DNA from: Ignatzschineria larvae DSM 13226
Lineage (GTDB): Bacteria > Pseudomonadota > Gammaproteobacteria > Cardiobacteriales > Wohlfahrtiimonadaceae
Assembly: GCF_038500265.1 (NCBI RefSeq)
Contig: NZ_CP150637.1
Location: 2,249,501-2,313,500 of the forward strand
Length of the DNA stretch: 64,000 nucleotides
Reading direction: 5' to 3'
Shown: positions 27,399 to 38,426 of the stretch, in pieces
How positions within the stretch are numbered: position 1 is the stretch's first letter
Layout of the letters: each line of letters begins with the position of its first letter
Notes under the pieces: generated by a model
Databases searched by the model: none
Told to the model about the DNA's origin: nothing
Seen by the model: the letters and a program-made list of their open reading frames with translations, nothing else
Program-made: the position numbers and the translations under genes

Positions 27399-30300
27399 TT
27401 ACTCCTCCGGCTCATACCCTAAATTGGGGGCGAGCCATTTTTCTGCTTCTTTGAGATCCCAACCTTTGCGGTTTGCGTAGTCTTTGACTTGATCTCGACC
27501 GATTTTGCCAACGCCGAAATAGCCGGCTTCAGGGTGGGCAAAATACCAACCTGAAACGGCGGCCTGTGGATACATTGCAAAGCTATCGGTTATTTCAAGG
27601 CCGATCCGTTCCGTAGGGGTTAGTAGCTCCCATAAGGTGGCTTTTTCAGTATGTTCAGGACAAGCAGGATAACCGGGTGCCGGACGAATCCCACGGTACT
27701 CTTCACGAATCAAAGCATCATTATCAAGGGTTTCATCAGCGGCATAACCCCAATATTCTCGGCGCACTTTTTTATGCAGATATTCCGCTAAACTCTCAGC
27801 AAAACGGTCGGCAAGCGCTTTAAGCATAATGGCACTATAATCATCGTGTTCTGCTTCAAAGGCTTCGATATAGGGTTCAATCCCAATGCCGGCAGTACAC
27901 GCAAAGGCACCGATATAATCTTCCTCGCCAACAAAATCCGCAAGAGAGCGATTCGGCATACCATTTGGGCGCTCTGTCTGCTGGCGAAGATGATGTAAGC
28001 ACGCTAGCTCTTCCGTTCTGCTTTCATCTGTAAATAGAATAGTGCTTTCACCGGCATTTTGCGCAGGGAATAGCCCAATCACCGCTTTTGCAGTTAACCA
28101 ATTGCCCTCTAAAATTTGAGTGAGCATCTTCTGCGCATCGTGATAGACCTTAGTTGCCTCCTCACCGATCACCTCATCTTGCAAGAGATCGGGGAATTTC
28201 CCCCGTAATTGCCATGAGGCAAAAAAGGGTGTCCAATCGATTGTATCCACTAATTCAGAGAGCGGTACTTCAAATTCAAAAATCCCCAACTGTTTTGGCT
28301 TCACAATGGCATCAAAAGTGAGTGTTAATTTATTCTCAACTGCCTGATTAAAAGGAATTAACTTAATATCGCGCTGCCGCTCTAAATATGCTTTTCGGCG
28401 CTTTTCATAATCCGCTTTAACATTCCGTTTAAATTCATCCCGTAATTCTGGGCTAATTAACGACTGTGCAACCCCCACAGAGCGAGAAGCATCGCGGACA
28501 TGTATCACTGTATGGCTATATTGTGGGGCAATGCGTACCGCCGTATGGGCAAGTGAAGTAGTTGCACCGCCAATCATCACCGGGATATCAAGCCCTAAGC
28601 GTTCCATCTCTTTCGCAAACCCCACCATCTCTTCTAGTGATGGTGTGATTAAACCGGAAAGCCCGATAACATCCACTTTCTCTGCCAAAGCTTTTTCGAT
28701 AATCGCCGGCGTTGGCACCATAACGCCCATATCGATCACTTCAAAGTTATTACACTGCAACACAACGCCCACGATATTTTTACCGATATCATGCACATCG
28801 CCTTTGACCGTTGCCATCAGAATTTTGCCATTTGATTGACTCGTATCGCCAAATTTTTTCTTCTCTTCCTCGATAAAAGGAATCAAGTAAGCCACTGCTC
28901 GCTTCATAACGCGCGCCGATTTTACCACTTGTGGCAAGAACATCTTACCATCGCCAAATAGATCGCCGACAACGTTCATACCGGTCATTAAAGGCCCTTC
29001 GATTACCTCAATCGGTCGGGCAAAACTCTGCCGTGCTAATTCAGTATCTTCCTCAATATAACTATCAATACCATTCACTAAGGCGTGAGTTAAACGCTCT
29101 CCAACCGGTAATTCCCGCCACGCAAGATTCTCCTCTTTACGCTCTGCCCCCTCACCTTGATATTTTTGTGCAAGCTCTAATAATCGCTCACTCGCTTCAG
29201 GATTGCGATCAAATAAGACATCTTCAATACCATCCCGTAATTCTTGTGGGATATCCTCATAGAGCGCTAATTGTCCGGCGTTGACGATGCCCATTGAAAG
29301 GCCTCGTGCAATAGCGTGATAGAGAAAGACCGCGTGAATGGCTTCCCGTACAAAGTTATTCCCACGGAAAGAGAAAGAGACATTGGAAATGCCACCTGAA
29401 ATATGCACATAAGGGAGATTTTCCCGAATCCATTTTGTGGCTTCTAAGAAATCTAAACCATAACGATTATGCTCAGGAATCCCCGTTGCTACGGCAAATA
29501 CATTCGGGTCAAAGATAATATCTTCCGCCGGGAAACCTACTTCATTCACAAGAATATGGTACGCTTTTGAGCAGATCTCTACGCGCCGTTCATAATTATC
29601 CGCTTGTCCATCCTCATCAAATGCCATTACAACAATAGCGGCTCCATATTTTTTGGCTAATTTCGCTTGGGCAATAAAAGGTTCAAGTCCCTCTTTCATC
29701 GAAATAGAGTTGACGATCCCTTTCCCTTGAATACATTTGAGCCCCACTTCTAAAATCTCCCATTTAGAAGAATCCACCATAATAGGCACTTTTGAGATAT
29801 CCGGCTCAGAGGCAATCAGATTTAAGAAAGTGACCATCTCCGCTTTAGAATCAAGCATGCCCTCATCCATATTGATATCGATGATTTGCGCGCCATTCTC
29901 CACTTGATCCCGAGCAACTTCTAAAGCTTCGGTATAATTTTTCTCTTTAATCAATCGTTTAAAGCGAAGAGAGCCGGTAATATTGGTTCGCTCTCCCACA
30001 TTGGCAAAGAGCGATTGCCCAATCGTGAGATTACAAGCCTCTAATCCCGATAAACGTAATGATTTGGGTTTCTCTTCCGGCACTCTAGGGGCGATACCGG
30101 CGACTTTTGCTGCGATTTGGGCAATATGCTCCGGCGTGGTACCACAGCAACCGCCGACAATATTTAAAAATCCCGATTTTGCCCACTCGGCCATTTCAGC
30201 CGCCATCTCCGCAGGCCCAAGATCATATTCGCCAAAGGCATTCGGTAAGCCGGCATTAGCATGCGCCGAGAGATAAAATTCTGATATCCGCGATAATTCA

Positions 30301-31067
30301 GCCACATAGTTCCGTAGCATATCAGGGCCTAGCGCACAGTTCAGCCCTATTGAAAATGGCCGAATATGACGTAGCGCATTGTAGAATGCTTCTGTCGTTT
30401 GACCGGAAAGTGTTCTGCCTGAAGCATCCGTAATCGTCCCGGAAATCATCACCGGCAGACGAATATTACGGGTTTCAAAGATCGTTTCTATCGCAAAGAG
30501 CGCGGCTTTAGCATTGAGCGTATCGAAGATCGTTTCCACCATCAAAATATCAGAACCACCATCCATTAAGCCGGCAAGTGCTTCAAGATAACCCTCTACT
30601 AATGCGTCAAAACTAGTATTACGAAACCCAGGATCATTAACATCAGGCGAGATCGAAGCTGTTTTACTCGTTGGGCCTAAAACCCCGACCACAAATCGAG
30701 GTTTCTCCGGCGTTGAATATTCGGCGCAAGCCTCTTTGGCCAATTGCGCGCCAGCAAAATTGAGCTCATAGGCCAGCGCTTCCATCCCATAATCGGCCAT
30801 CGACATTCGGGTAGCATTAAAAGTATTCGTTTCTAATAGATCAGCGCCGGCTTCGAGATACGCGCGATGGATATTGCGAATAATATCGGGCTGGGTAATA
30901 GAGAGCAGATCGTTATTACCTTTGAGATCTTGTGGCCAATCGGCAAATCGTTCCCCACGGAAATCGGCCTCTTCTAAACGGTGCTTCTGGATCATTGTTC
31001 CCATTGCACCATCTAAAATTAAAATCCGTTGGGTGACTAAAGATCTCAATTGTGCTGCTACATCCAT
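27399..31067 (-). CDS. metH: Cobalamin-dependent methionine synthase MetH
   Basis: MetH transfers the methyl group of 5-methyltetrahydrofolate to homocysteine through methylcobalamin. All four modules are present in the 1,222 residues: the homocysteine domain with zinc ligands in GLNCALG and [10 protein letters not shown], the pterin-binding domain (about 350-620), the cobalamin domain with DVHDIGKN and the ligand His759 (same number as in E. coli), and the C-terminal AdoMet reactivation domain. GAGGAG precedes the ATG. No SAM riboswitch was seen in its short upstream region, unlike metF and metE. Confidence 0.97.
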   Translation of the reverse strand: MDVAAQLRSLVTQRILILDGAMGTMIQKHRLEEADFRGERFADWPQDLKGNNDLLSITQPDIIRNIHRAYLEAGADLLETNTFNATRMSMADYGMEALAYELNFAGAQLAKEACAEYSTPEKPRFVVGVLGPTSKTASISPDVNDPGFRNTSFDALVEGYLEALAGLMDGGSDILMVETIFDTLNAKAALFAIETIFETRNIRLPVMISGTITDASGRTLSGQTTEAFYNALRHIRPFSIGLNCALGPDMLRNYVAELSRISEFYLSAHANAGLPNAFGEYDLGPAEMAAEMAEWAKSGFLNIVGGCCGTTPEHIAQIAAKVAGIAPRVPEEKPKSLRLSGLEACNLTIGQSLFANVGERTNITGSLRFKRLIKEKNYTEALEVARDQVENGAQIIDINMDEGMLDSKAEMVTFLNLIASEPDISKVPIMVDSSKWEILEVGLKCIQGKGIVNSISMKEGLEPFIAQAKLAKKYGAAIVVMAFDEDGQADNYERRVEICSKAYHILVNEVGFPAEDIIFDPNVFAVATGIPEHNRYGLDFLEATKWIRENLPYVHISGGISNVSFSFRGNNFVREAIHAVFLYHAIARGLSMGIVNAGQLALYEDIPQELRDGIEDVLFDRNPEASERLLELAQKYQGEGAERKEENLAWRELPVGERLTHALVNGIDSYIEEDTELARQSFARPIEVIEGPLMTGMNVVGDLFGDGKMFLPQVVKSARVMKRAVAYLIPFIEEEKKKFGDTSQSNGKILMATVKGDVHDIGKNIVGVVLQCNNFEVIDMGVMVPTPAIIEKALAEKVDVIGLSGLITPSLEEMVGFAKEMERLGLDIPVMIGGATTSLAHTAVRIAPQYSHTVIHVRDASRSVGVAQSLISPELRDEFKRNVKADYEKRRKAYLERQRDIKLIPFNQAVENKLTLTFDAIVKPKQLGIFEFEVPLSELVDTIDWTPFFASWQLRGKFPDLLQDEVIGEEATKVYHDAQKMLTQILEGNWLTAKAVIGLFPAQNAGESTILFTDESRTEELACLHHLRQQTERPNGMPNRSLADFVGEEDYIGAFACTAGIGIEPYIEAFEAEHDDYSAIMLKALADRFAESLAEYLHKKVRREYWGYAADETLDNDALIREEYRGIRPAPGYPACPEHTEKATLWELLTPTERIGLEITDSFAMYPQAAVSGWYFAHPEAGYFGVGKIGRDQVKDYANRKGWDLKEAEKWLAPNLGYEPEE

Positions 31068-31293
31068 TACTGCTCCTCGCGTTATCTTCTGCGTTATTTA
31101 TTTTATTTTAGGATTCACAATTCTATCACTTCACAAAGAGAACGATATGGATCGCCAAAATAGGCGCTATTTGATCGATTAAAATCCGTCCTATGTCTCT
31201 CTATCAAGTAAAAACCGTACTGTTTCATATCATTATGCAAGCCGATTGGAATGTCTATCATTTTTTATCAAAAAATAGAAAGCGCCCTTATAC

Positions 31294-31328
31294 AAAAACG
31301 CTACTAAGATCATTCTCGGTAGCGTTTA
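31294..31328 (-). terminator. Intrinsic terminator after the lipoprotein gene
   Basis: On the minus strand AAACGCTAC and GTAGCGTTT form a 9-bp stem extended by GAGA/TCTT, followed by TTG and T-rich sequence. Confidence 0.8.
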
Positions 31329-31375
31329 GGATTCATCATTTAATGGTTGGAGCTTGGCCTCAAAGCCATTTATCA

Positions 31376-31873
31376 TTAAGGAATTTTGATATCAGGAATC
31401 GCCGGTTTAACAGCTTTATTATCGATAATTAAGGTTGGCTGTAAAGAGGGATTAGATGGGTAACCAGAGCCACCCCACTTCATCACTACTTGCCCTTTAC
31501 CGGTGCTATAAACAGATAGATCTGACCAACCATTCGAGGTTTGCTCTAATACATAGATCGGTGCGCTTGCAACCGTTGAAGAGGAGGCTAACTTATAATC
31601 ACCACTCGGTAAGCCTTCATACACTAACATTGTGCAACCGCCTGAACCACACCATTCAGCACCTTCAAGGAGAACAATACTATCTTGAATACCATCATTA
31701 TTCAGATCCGCATACGCGACTTTATAATCTGTATTGCTATCTTTAGTATAGTTGTGGATTGCTTTTTGTAATTGTGGCGTTGCTTCTAATTTTTCCGGCA
31801 CTAATGCGGTGGTCGTTTGACAGCCTGCAAGGAATAATCCCGCGAGTGCTACCCCTAATAACTGTTTTTTCAT
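31376..31873 (-). CDS. Putative lipoprotein of unknown function
   Basis: A 165-residue protein with a classic lipobox LAGC (Cys18), so it is likely anchored in a membrane by its lipid. The mature part has ADLNNDGIQDSIVLLEG, an Asp-rich calcium-loop-like or FG-GAP-like segment, followed by a GAEWCGSGGCTMLVYEG region with two cysteines that may form a disulfide. Proteins of this pattern occur widely in proteobacteria without known function. GGAG lies seven bases before the ATG. It has its own terminator and lies divergent to metF. Confidence 0.8.
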   Translation of the reverse strand: MKKQLLGVALAGLFLAGCQTTTALVPEKLEATPQLQKAIHNYTKDSNTDYKVAYADLNNDGIQDSIVLLEGAEWCGSGGCTMLVYEGLPSGDYKLASSSTVASAPIYVLEQTSNGWSDLSVYSTGKGQVVMKWGGSGYPSNPSLQPTLIIDNKAVKPAIPDIKIP

Positions 31874-32287
31874 TATGTTACTCCTTATTTGAATTGTGAC
31901 AAATATGAATGTTTAGCGTCTTGCCATTCAGATTGAATCGTCTGAAAACTACTCTCCTGATAACTTTTGCTTCTCAATTCTGACGATACAATCTTCAAAA
32001 TTGAGCTTGAACCATTACTTATTTACAACGGATACAATAACGAGTCTTACTACTAATAATGGGGGCTTTTCACTATTTTTCAACTTTTACAAGCCTCATA
32101 GAGAGCTCCTTATACAAAAGTCATTGATCCATAATCGCTATCAATTACTCCCCACTCATCTTTACTATATCATTCAAAAACAGATAGAGGGTCAATAATA
32201 TTTACAATAAAAAATTTGCATTCCCTATCTCTCTTCCTCTATATTGATCAAAGTCTGATATTAATAGAACAACGCAGTTAATATCAT
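31874..32287. other. Divergent intergenic region lipoprotein / SAM riboswitch
   Basis: About 410 bp with no credible gene. It should contain the metF leader promoter shortly before 32,288; I could not fix the -35/-10 elements with confidence. Confidence 0.4.
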
Positions 32288-32403
32288 ATCTTATCAAGAG
32301 CGGTGGAGGGAAAGGCCCTATGATGCCCGGCAACCTGATGAAAATTAAGGTGCTAATTCCTTCAGTGGTTGAGCTTTCACGAGTTCCCACTGAAAGATAA
32401 GTT
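32288..32403 (+). ncRNA. SAM-I (S-box) riboswitch aptamer upstream of metF
   Basis: The sequence contains the S-box consensus blocks in order: CTTATCAAGAG, GGTGGAGGGA, GGCCC-ATGA, CCCGGCAACC, AAGGTGCTAATTCC and GATAAG. The P1 helix pairs CTTATC (32,290-32,295) with GATAAG (32,396-32,401). S-adenosylmethionine binding is expected to favour the terminator just downstream and switch metF off. This class is mostly found in Firmicutes and is uncommon in gammaproteobacteria. Confidence 0.96.
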
Positions 32404-32411
32404 GAGTTACT

Positions 32412-32450
32412 AAGCCAACACTTGATGAGAAAAGAGTGCTGGCTTTTTTT
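32412..32450 (+). terminator. Riboswitch-controlled terminator of the metF leader
   Basis: AAGCCAACACT and AGTGCTGGCTT form a stem (one mismatch) that runs into seven T. CAACACTT in its left arm can pair alternatively with AAGTTG at the 3' side of P1, giving a plausible antiterminator. Confidence 0.92.
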
Positions 32451-32486
32451 GTGCCAGTAACCCCATAAAAACAGATCGATACTTGA

Positions 32487-33404
<918 letters not shown>

Positions 33405-33494
33405 AAACAGATTACATACTTGCCGGCGCAGATAGAATGGTCATAAAACCAGACAAATTCCGCGCCCGCAGATGAGCGATTACAGCGCCTTGAC

Positions 33495-34658
33495 CTATTT
33501 AAAAGGATCCGGAATCGTAGAGGGCACCAAGATATGGCGGCCCACATTATTCACATCTGTTTCACCACAAAAGGCCATACTGACATCCAATTCATTGCGC
33601 ATAAGTTCTAATGCTTTCGTCACGCCTTCTTGCCCCATAGCGCCTAAGCCGTAGAGATACGCACGGCCAATCATCCCACCTTTTGCCCCTAAGGCCACCG
33701 CTTTGAGCAAGTCTTGACCTGAACGAATACCGCTATCGATAAAGACCTCTGTCGATGTACCTTTAAGCGCTTCCACAATAGAAGGCAATACAGCAATAGA
33801 TGAGAGCGCGCCATCGAGCTGACGGCCACCGTGATTACTGACAACAATCGCATCAGCGCCGACACTATTGGCTAATTTGGCATCTTCTGCATCTAAAATC
33901 CCTTTAAGGATAATTTTCCCGCCCCACGCTTCTTTGATCCAAGCAATATCATCCCAATTAAGAGACGGGTCAAATTGTTGAGATGTCCACGAAGAGAGCG
34001 AGCTTGGATCATCAATACCATCTACATAACCCACGATATTGCCAAACTGCCGGCGTTTTGTTTTAAGCATACTCCAGCACCAACGCTGTTTGGTGAGTAG
34101 ATTAATCCAGTTACGCAAAGTGGGCTTCGGCGGAACTGAGAGACCATTTTTAATATCTTTATGGCGCTGACCAATCATCTGTAGATCAAGGGTAATCACT
34201 AATGCATCACAGCCTGCTTCTTTAGCGCGTTCAATGAGGCTACGCATAAATTTACGATCCCGCATCACATAGAGCTGAAACCAGAAAGGTTTATTCACTT
34301 CTCGCTTAATATCTTCTAGAGAAGCAATACTCATAGTTGATAAAGTATAGCGAATGCCAAATTCCGCCGCCGCACGCGCTGCTAAAATCTCTCCATCAGG
34401 GTGCACCATTCCCACTAAACCGGTGGGCGCAATGGATAATGGCATCGACATCTCAATGCCGAGCATTTCTCGTTTCAGGTTACGATTTTCCATATTGCGT
34501 GCCACTTTCTGCACTAACTTGATCTTTTGAAAATCCGATTCATTTGAACGATAAGTCGATTCTGTCCAAGATCCCGAATCGACATAGTCGTAGAACATCT
34601 TCGGTACACAGCGTTTAGCTAAAATTCGTAAATCTTCAATATTGGTAATGGTTGTCAT
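33495..34658 (-). CDS. lldD: FMN-dependent L-lactate dehydrogenase (LldD-type)
   Basis: It oxidises L-lactate to pyruvate and passes electrons to the quinone pool. The 387-residue TIM-barrel protein has the alpha-hydroxyacid oxidase features: substrate Tyr near the start (YDYVDSG), the FMN-binding PTGL and LSTMS segments, the catalytic base His276 in SNHGGRQLDG, and FIDSGIRSG-DLLKAVALGA near the C-terminus. Length agrees with E. coli LldD (396). No lldP or lldR gene adjoins it. The ribosome-binding site is weak. Related substrates such as other 2-hydroxyacids are possible. Confidence 0.9.
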   Translation of the reverse strand: MTTITNIEDLRILAKRCVPKMFYDYVDSGSWTESTYRSNESDFQKIKLVQKVARNMENRNLKREMLGIEMSMPLSIAPTGLVGMVHPDGEILAARAAAEFGIRYTLSTMSIASLEDIKREVNKPFWFQLYVMRDRKFMRSLIERAKEAGCDALVITLDLQMIGQRHKDIKNGLSVPPKPTLRNWINLLTKQRWCWSMLKTKRRQFGNIVGYVDGIDDPSSLSSWTSQQFDPSLNWDDIAWIKEAWGGKIILKGILDAEDAKLANSVGADAIVVSNHGGRQLDGALSSIAVLPSIVEALKGTSTEVFIDSGIRSGQDLLKAVALGAKGGMIGRAYLYGLGAMGQEGVTKALELMRNELDVSMAFCGETDVNNVGRHILVPSTIPDPFK

Positions 34659-35024
34659 AATCTACTAGCTCTAATGAATTGATAAATCGAAATAATGCTT
34701 TAAATGATGCTTTAAATAATCCTTTGAATAAATAAACATATTACTATTCGTAAAGAATTCACAGATTTTTACTATACTTCGGAATAATGCGCATGACAAT
34801 CATTCTATACTTGAATAAGGCCTCTTGTATTCAATGTTAGATTTAAAGAGGATACTGTAACTAGTCATCAAAAATTGTATAAAGACAATCACCCTCTGCA
34901 AATCTTCTTCAAAACTTTTTAATTTATCTCTTTCAATTGTTTAACTATTCAAAGATACTTGCTAGAATCCGCCTAAAGCGTATAATTTGAGCAATATTTC
35001 ACAAAAATTATAAGGGATTATCCT
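34659..35024. other. Divergent intergenic region lldD / MetQ-like gene, no gene seen
   Basis: About 365 bp of AT-rich sequence. It must hold two promoters, but I see no clear operator or RNA. Confidence 0.4.
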
Positions 35025-35906
35025 ATGTCGAATGCTCAAAGATCTCCTCGACTATTACGTTCGATTTTAGTCATCACAACTGCTTTACTTTTTACAACAC
35101 AGGTTTATGCAGCAGATACCCGTACACATCAACAAAAAGCAGAAGATGAGGAGAAAACCTGGTTTAAGATCGGTACATCGCCGGGCAATTTAGCTGATAT
35201 GACGCGCGACATCTTTATTCCGACGTTTGAAGCGCAGGAAGATCCTACGTATCGCCTCGATCTCACAACGGTACTTGATGTAGGAATTGCCAATGTCAGC
35301 GTTGAGCAGAAAACGCTCGATTTCAATATTGTGCAACATAAACTTAGCATGGAAAAATTCAATGAGGAACAAGATAGTATTCTCTATCCTTTAGCACAGG
35401 TGCCGACTGTACCCTATGGACTCTATCCCGGTAGATTAAAGCGCTTAACCGATATAAAACAAGGTGCAACGATTGCCATTCCTTCTGGACCGATCGATTT
35501 TGCACGTGGTTTACGGATGTTAGAAAATCTTGGCTGGATTCAATTGCGCACGGATCTTGTAGATCCTTATTCTGCCGATATCAAAGATATTATCAATAAT
35601 CCTTATCATATTGAAATTAAAAAAGTTCCCGTCTCTAGCATTGCCTCTAGAGAGCGTATTTATGATTATCGGATCATTACCGGCACCTATGCGTATGATG
35701 CGAAAATTCCCCTTTCAGAGATGCTCTATCAAGAGCCTGGTCGTGACTTCATCAATTGGATCGTAATCAACCAAGAGAATCGTGAGAAACCTTGGGTTAA
35801 GTTGATGCAGAAAATTGCCGATTCTGCGGAATTTAAAGCCTATAGTTATGAGAAATTCCCAGGATTTCTCTATCCTTCAAGTTGGGAGAAGAACCCAAAG
35901 CGGTAA
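35025..35906 (+). CDS. NlpA/MetQ-family substrate-binding protein, divergent copy
   Basis: MetQ proteins capture methionine for the MetNI importer. This 293-residue protein has a Sec signal with cleavage near VYA-AD (about residue 30) and no lipobox cysteine, so it should be soluble in the periplasm rather than lipid-anchored. The fold markers KIGTSPGN, LDFNIVQHK and DYRIITGTYAYDAKI match the family. The usual FQHKPY ligand segment reads VQHKLS here, so ligand specificity may have changed. No metN or metI is nearby. A terminator follows. Confidence 0.82.
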   Translation: MSNAQRSPRLLRSILVITTALLFTTQVYAADTRTHQQKAEDEEKTWFKIGTSPGNLADMTRDIFIPTFEAQEDPTYRLDLTTVLDVGIANVSVEQKTLDFNIVQHKLSMEKFNEEQDSILYPLAQVPTVPYGLYPGRLKRLTDIKQGATIAIPSGPIDFARGLRMLENLGWIQLRTDLVDPYSADIKDIINNPYHIEIKKVPVSSIASRERIYDYRIITGTYAYDAKIPLSEMLYQEPGRDFINWIVINQENREKPWVKLMQKIADSAEFKAYSYEKFPGFLYPSSWEKNPKR

Positions 35907-35961
35907 AATTCCTTTCAAAGATGTGCCTATTGAAATCCTAAAGCGCATCACCATTCACAAG

Positions 35962-35990
35962 AAGTCAAGTCTAACCGCTTGGCTTTTTTT
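35962..35990 (+). terminator. Intrinsic terminator after first MetQ-like gene
   Basis: AAGTCAAG and CTTGGCTT form an 8-bp stem (one T-G pair) followed by a run of seven T. The rest of the gap to 36,308 is AT-rich with no gene. Confidence 0.82.
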
Positions 35991-36308
35991 ATTGCATAAA
36001 ATTATGACCTTTTACAATTGTTTACACTCAAATTCGCCATTAAGAGTTGACCTGATACATAAAAATAACATATACATATATGTATTGTTATACATCGTGA
36101 TAAATAGATATAACGTATGTATGTAGTAATATTTTACCGATAGATTGCCGATTTGATCACAGCTTGCGGGCACAACAGCTAAAGCGTTTATTTTCTCTCC
36201 AAAAACAGAGAAAAACTCTCCCTCTTAGATGCTCAATCGGTTTATGGATGTTCAAATCCATCAGAATCTATCTCAGATTTGAAAGGATATTTACCGAAGG
36301 AGCCCTAT

Positions 36309-37379
36309 ATGTCACAGATTCCCGCTCAATCAACCGCTACAATAACTGCAACAGCGACTGCAACAACGACCGCGGATTTTACGCTGCCTATTCTCGACTT
36401 TTCTCTATTCCAAGCGGGTGGCGAAGCCAAACAACGTTTTATTGATGAGTTACGCTATACCGCGCATGAAATTGGATTTTTCTACCTTAAAAATCATGGT
36501 ATCTCTCAAGATCTCATTAAAGAGGCGCAAGCACTCGGTAAAGCATTCTTTCAATTGCCCATTGAAGAGAAACGCGCCATTCAGATGATCTATTCTCCTC
36601 ATTTTAGAGGTTATACTTGCCTACACGATGAGATTACGCGGGAACAACCCGATAGCCGAGAGCAGTTTGATTTTATGGCCGAATATGAGGCTATTCCTCT
36701 TGAAAAAATTCCAGCAAATCAACCTTGGTTACGCCTTCAAGGCCCAAATCAATGGCCAGAAAGTCTTCCTCGCTTTAAGGCGGTTTTTGAACAATTGCAA
36801 GCAGAACAGACAGAATTGGCTAAATCAATGCTCTCTGCTTTTGCACTGGCTTTAGGGCAACCAGAGGATTTCTTCGCCGGAACCTATGCTCATCAGCCTT
36901 CAGCGATGAGTAAAGTGATTCATTATCCCGGTGTTGGCGGTATTCAGGGCGTCGGCGCTCACAAGGATTCGGATTTTATTACCTTTGTGCAGCAAGATGA
37001 AACGGCCGGCTTAGAAGTCCTTTATCGCGATGAATGGATCGTAGCAGAGCCCATTGAGGGTACTTTTGTGGTCAATATTGGCGAGCTATTAGAAGTCGCC
37101 ACACAAGGCTATCTCAAAGCGACACTACATCGAGTGGCCCCTACACCGGTGGGTCGATCACGCTTCTCCATTGCTTACTTCCTCACCTCGCAACTCGATG
37201 CCACCGTTCCGCTAGTGACCTTGCCCGAAGCGCTGCAAGGAAAGGCTTTCTCTGTCACGCAAGACCCAAAAAATCCGCTCTTTACTGAAGTCGGCAAGAA
37301 CTTTCTGAAAGGTCGTTTACGCTCGCATCCTGATGTTGCAAAACATTTCTATCAAGATATTCGTATTGAAGAGATTTAA
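36309..37379 (+). CDS. Isopenicillin N synthase-like 2-oxoglutarate/Fe(II) oxygenase
   Basis: The 356-residue protein has the non-haem iron triad His218-x-Asp220 (GAHKDSDF) and His274 (ATLHRV), plus the RFS motif at 285-287 that binds the co-substrate carboxylate. The N-terminal PILDFSLF and GFFYLKNHGI match the DIOX_N domain. The substrate is unknown; relatives hydroxylate amino acids or small acids. AGGAG six bases before the ATG fixes the start. Residues 8-20 are a Thr/Ala repeat. It lies between two MetQ-like genes and before an FAD oxidase. Confidence 0.88.
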   Translation: MSQIPAQSTATITATATATTTADFTLPILDFSLFQAGGEAKQRFIDELRYTAHEIGFFYLKNHGISQDLIKEAQALGKAFFQLPIEEKRAIQMIYSPHFRGYTCLHDEITREQPDSREQFDFMAEYEAIPLEKIPANQPWLRLQGPNQWPESLPRFKAVFEQLQAEQTELAKSMLSAFALALGQPEDFFAGTYAHQPSAMSKVIHYPGVGGIQGVGAHKDSDFITFVQQDETAGLEVLYRDEWIVAEPIEGTFVVNIGELLEVATQGYLKATLHRVAPTPVGRSRFSIAYFLTSQLDATVPLVTLPEALQGKAFSVTQDPKNPLFTEVGKNFLKGRLRSHPDVAKHFYQDIRIEEI

Positions 37380-37494
37380 TATAAAACAGCAATATTTTTT
37401 GATTTCAACCCCCAATTATTGGGCCTATTTTAGCAATACAATAAATAAATTTATGATTTACGCAGCACTTCATATAGTTAAAGAGATTAATATT

Positions 37495-38349
37495 ATGATT
37501 ACTTTAAAAAAAACAGCTTATTACCTACTCATTGTACTAATGACCATTTCCACTTTTTTTATAACACCTGTGCATGCACAGTCCACTTCAGCCCTCAATG
37601 AAGATGAGGAGAAAACCGAGTTAAAAGTAGGTACTTCCTCTGGAGACTTCGGCGATCTTGTTCGCGAATTTTTAATTCCAGCAATGAAGGAGATGGGCTA
37701 TCGACTTGATCTAACAGAAATCAACGATATTGTGATTCCCAACATCAGTGTTGATGAAGGCGCGTTGGATTTTAATATTTTCCAACACAAACCTTATATG
37801 GATGAATATAACGCCAATAATAGCGGCAATCTTTACACCTTGGTACAAGTTCCTACGGCACCTTACGGTATTTATGCAGGAAAATCGAAAGCCTTAACGG
37901 ATATTCATAGCGGTGCCACTATTGCTATTCCTTCGAATGTTACAAACTATTCTCGTGGTTTATGGATATTAGAGGCTTTAGGCTGGATCAAACTCCGTAA
38001 AGATGCTGATCGGTTTGCGCTCCGTAAAACAGATATTCTTGAAAATCCCTATCATCTTAATATTAAAGAAGTGGATGCGGCACAAATCCCAAGAGTTCGA
38101 CAAGATGTTGATTTCGCTATCATTAATGGTAATTTTGCCCACGAAGCGGGCATCCCCTTTACCCAAGCCCTTTTCATTGAACCGAGTAAGTATTTTGTAA
38201 ACTGGGTGGTAATCAATGAGAAAAATAGAGGTACAAAGTGGGCAAAGGTTCTCGAAGAGACTCTTAACTCTACTGAATTTAAAACATTTACTGCAGAACG
38301 TTTCCCTGGCTACAATCTTCCCTTATCATGGGAAGAAGACCCCAAATAA
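37495..38349 (+). CDS. NlpA/MetQ-family substrate-binding protein
   Basis: A second family member (284 residues), with a signal peptide ending near VHA-Q (about residue 30) and no lipobox cysteine. It retains the canonical family segments KVGTSSGDF, DFNIFQHKPYMDEYN and DFAIINGNFAHEAGI, so it may still bind methionine or a related amino acid. The start at 37,495 gives a proper signal peptide; an upstream in-frame ATG overlaps the oxygenase gene. Its transport partners are not in the window. Confidence 0.86.
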   Translation: MITLKKTAYYLLIVLMTISTFFITPVHAQSTSALNEDEEKTELKVGTSSGDFGDLVREFLIPAMKEMGYRLDLTEINDIVIPNISVDEGALDFNIFQHKPYMDEYNANNSGNLYTLVQVPTAPYGIYAGKSKALTDIHSGATIAIPSNVTNYSRGLWILEALGWIKLRKDADRFALRKTDILENPYHLNIKEVDAAQIPRVRQDVDFAIINGNFAHEAGIPFTQALFIEPSKYFVNWVVINEKNRGTKWAKVLEETLNSTEFKTFTAERFPGYNLPLSWEEDPK

Positions 38350-38363
38350 TTTATCATTTCTCT

Positions 38364-38397
38364 GAGAGATTAATGCTTCTACAAGTATTAATCTCTC
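38364..38397 (+). other. Intercistronic hairpin between MetQ-like gene and FAD oxidase
   Basis: GAGAGATTAAT and ATTAATCTCTC form a perfect 11-bp stem with a 12-nt loop but no T-run. It may be a weak terminator or an mRNA-stabilising structure. Confidence 0.55.
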
Positions 38398-38426
38398 TCA
38401 CGTATATACTTTAATCGTTATTATTT

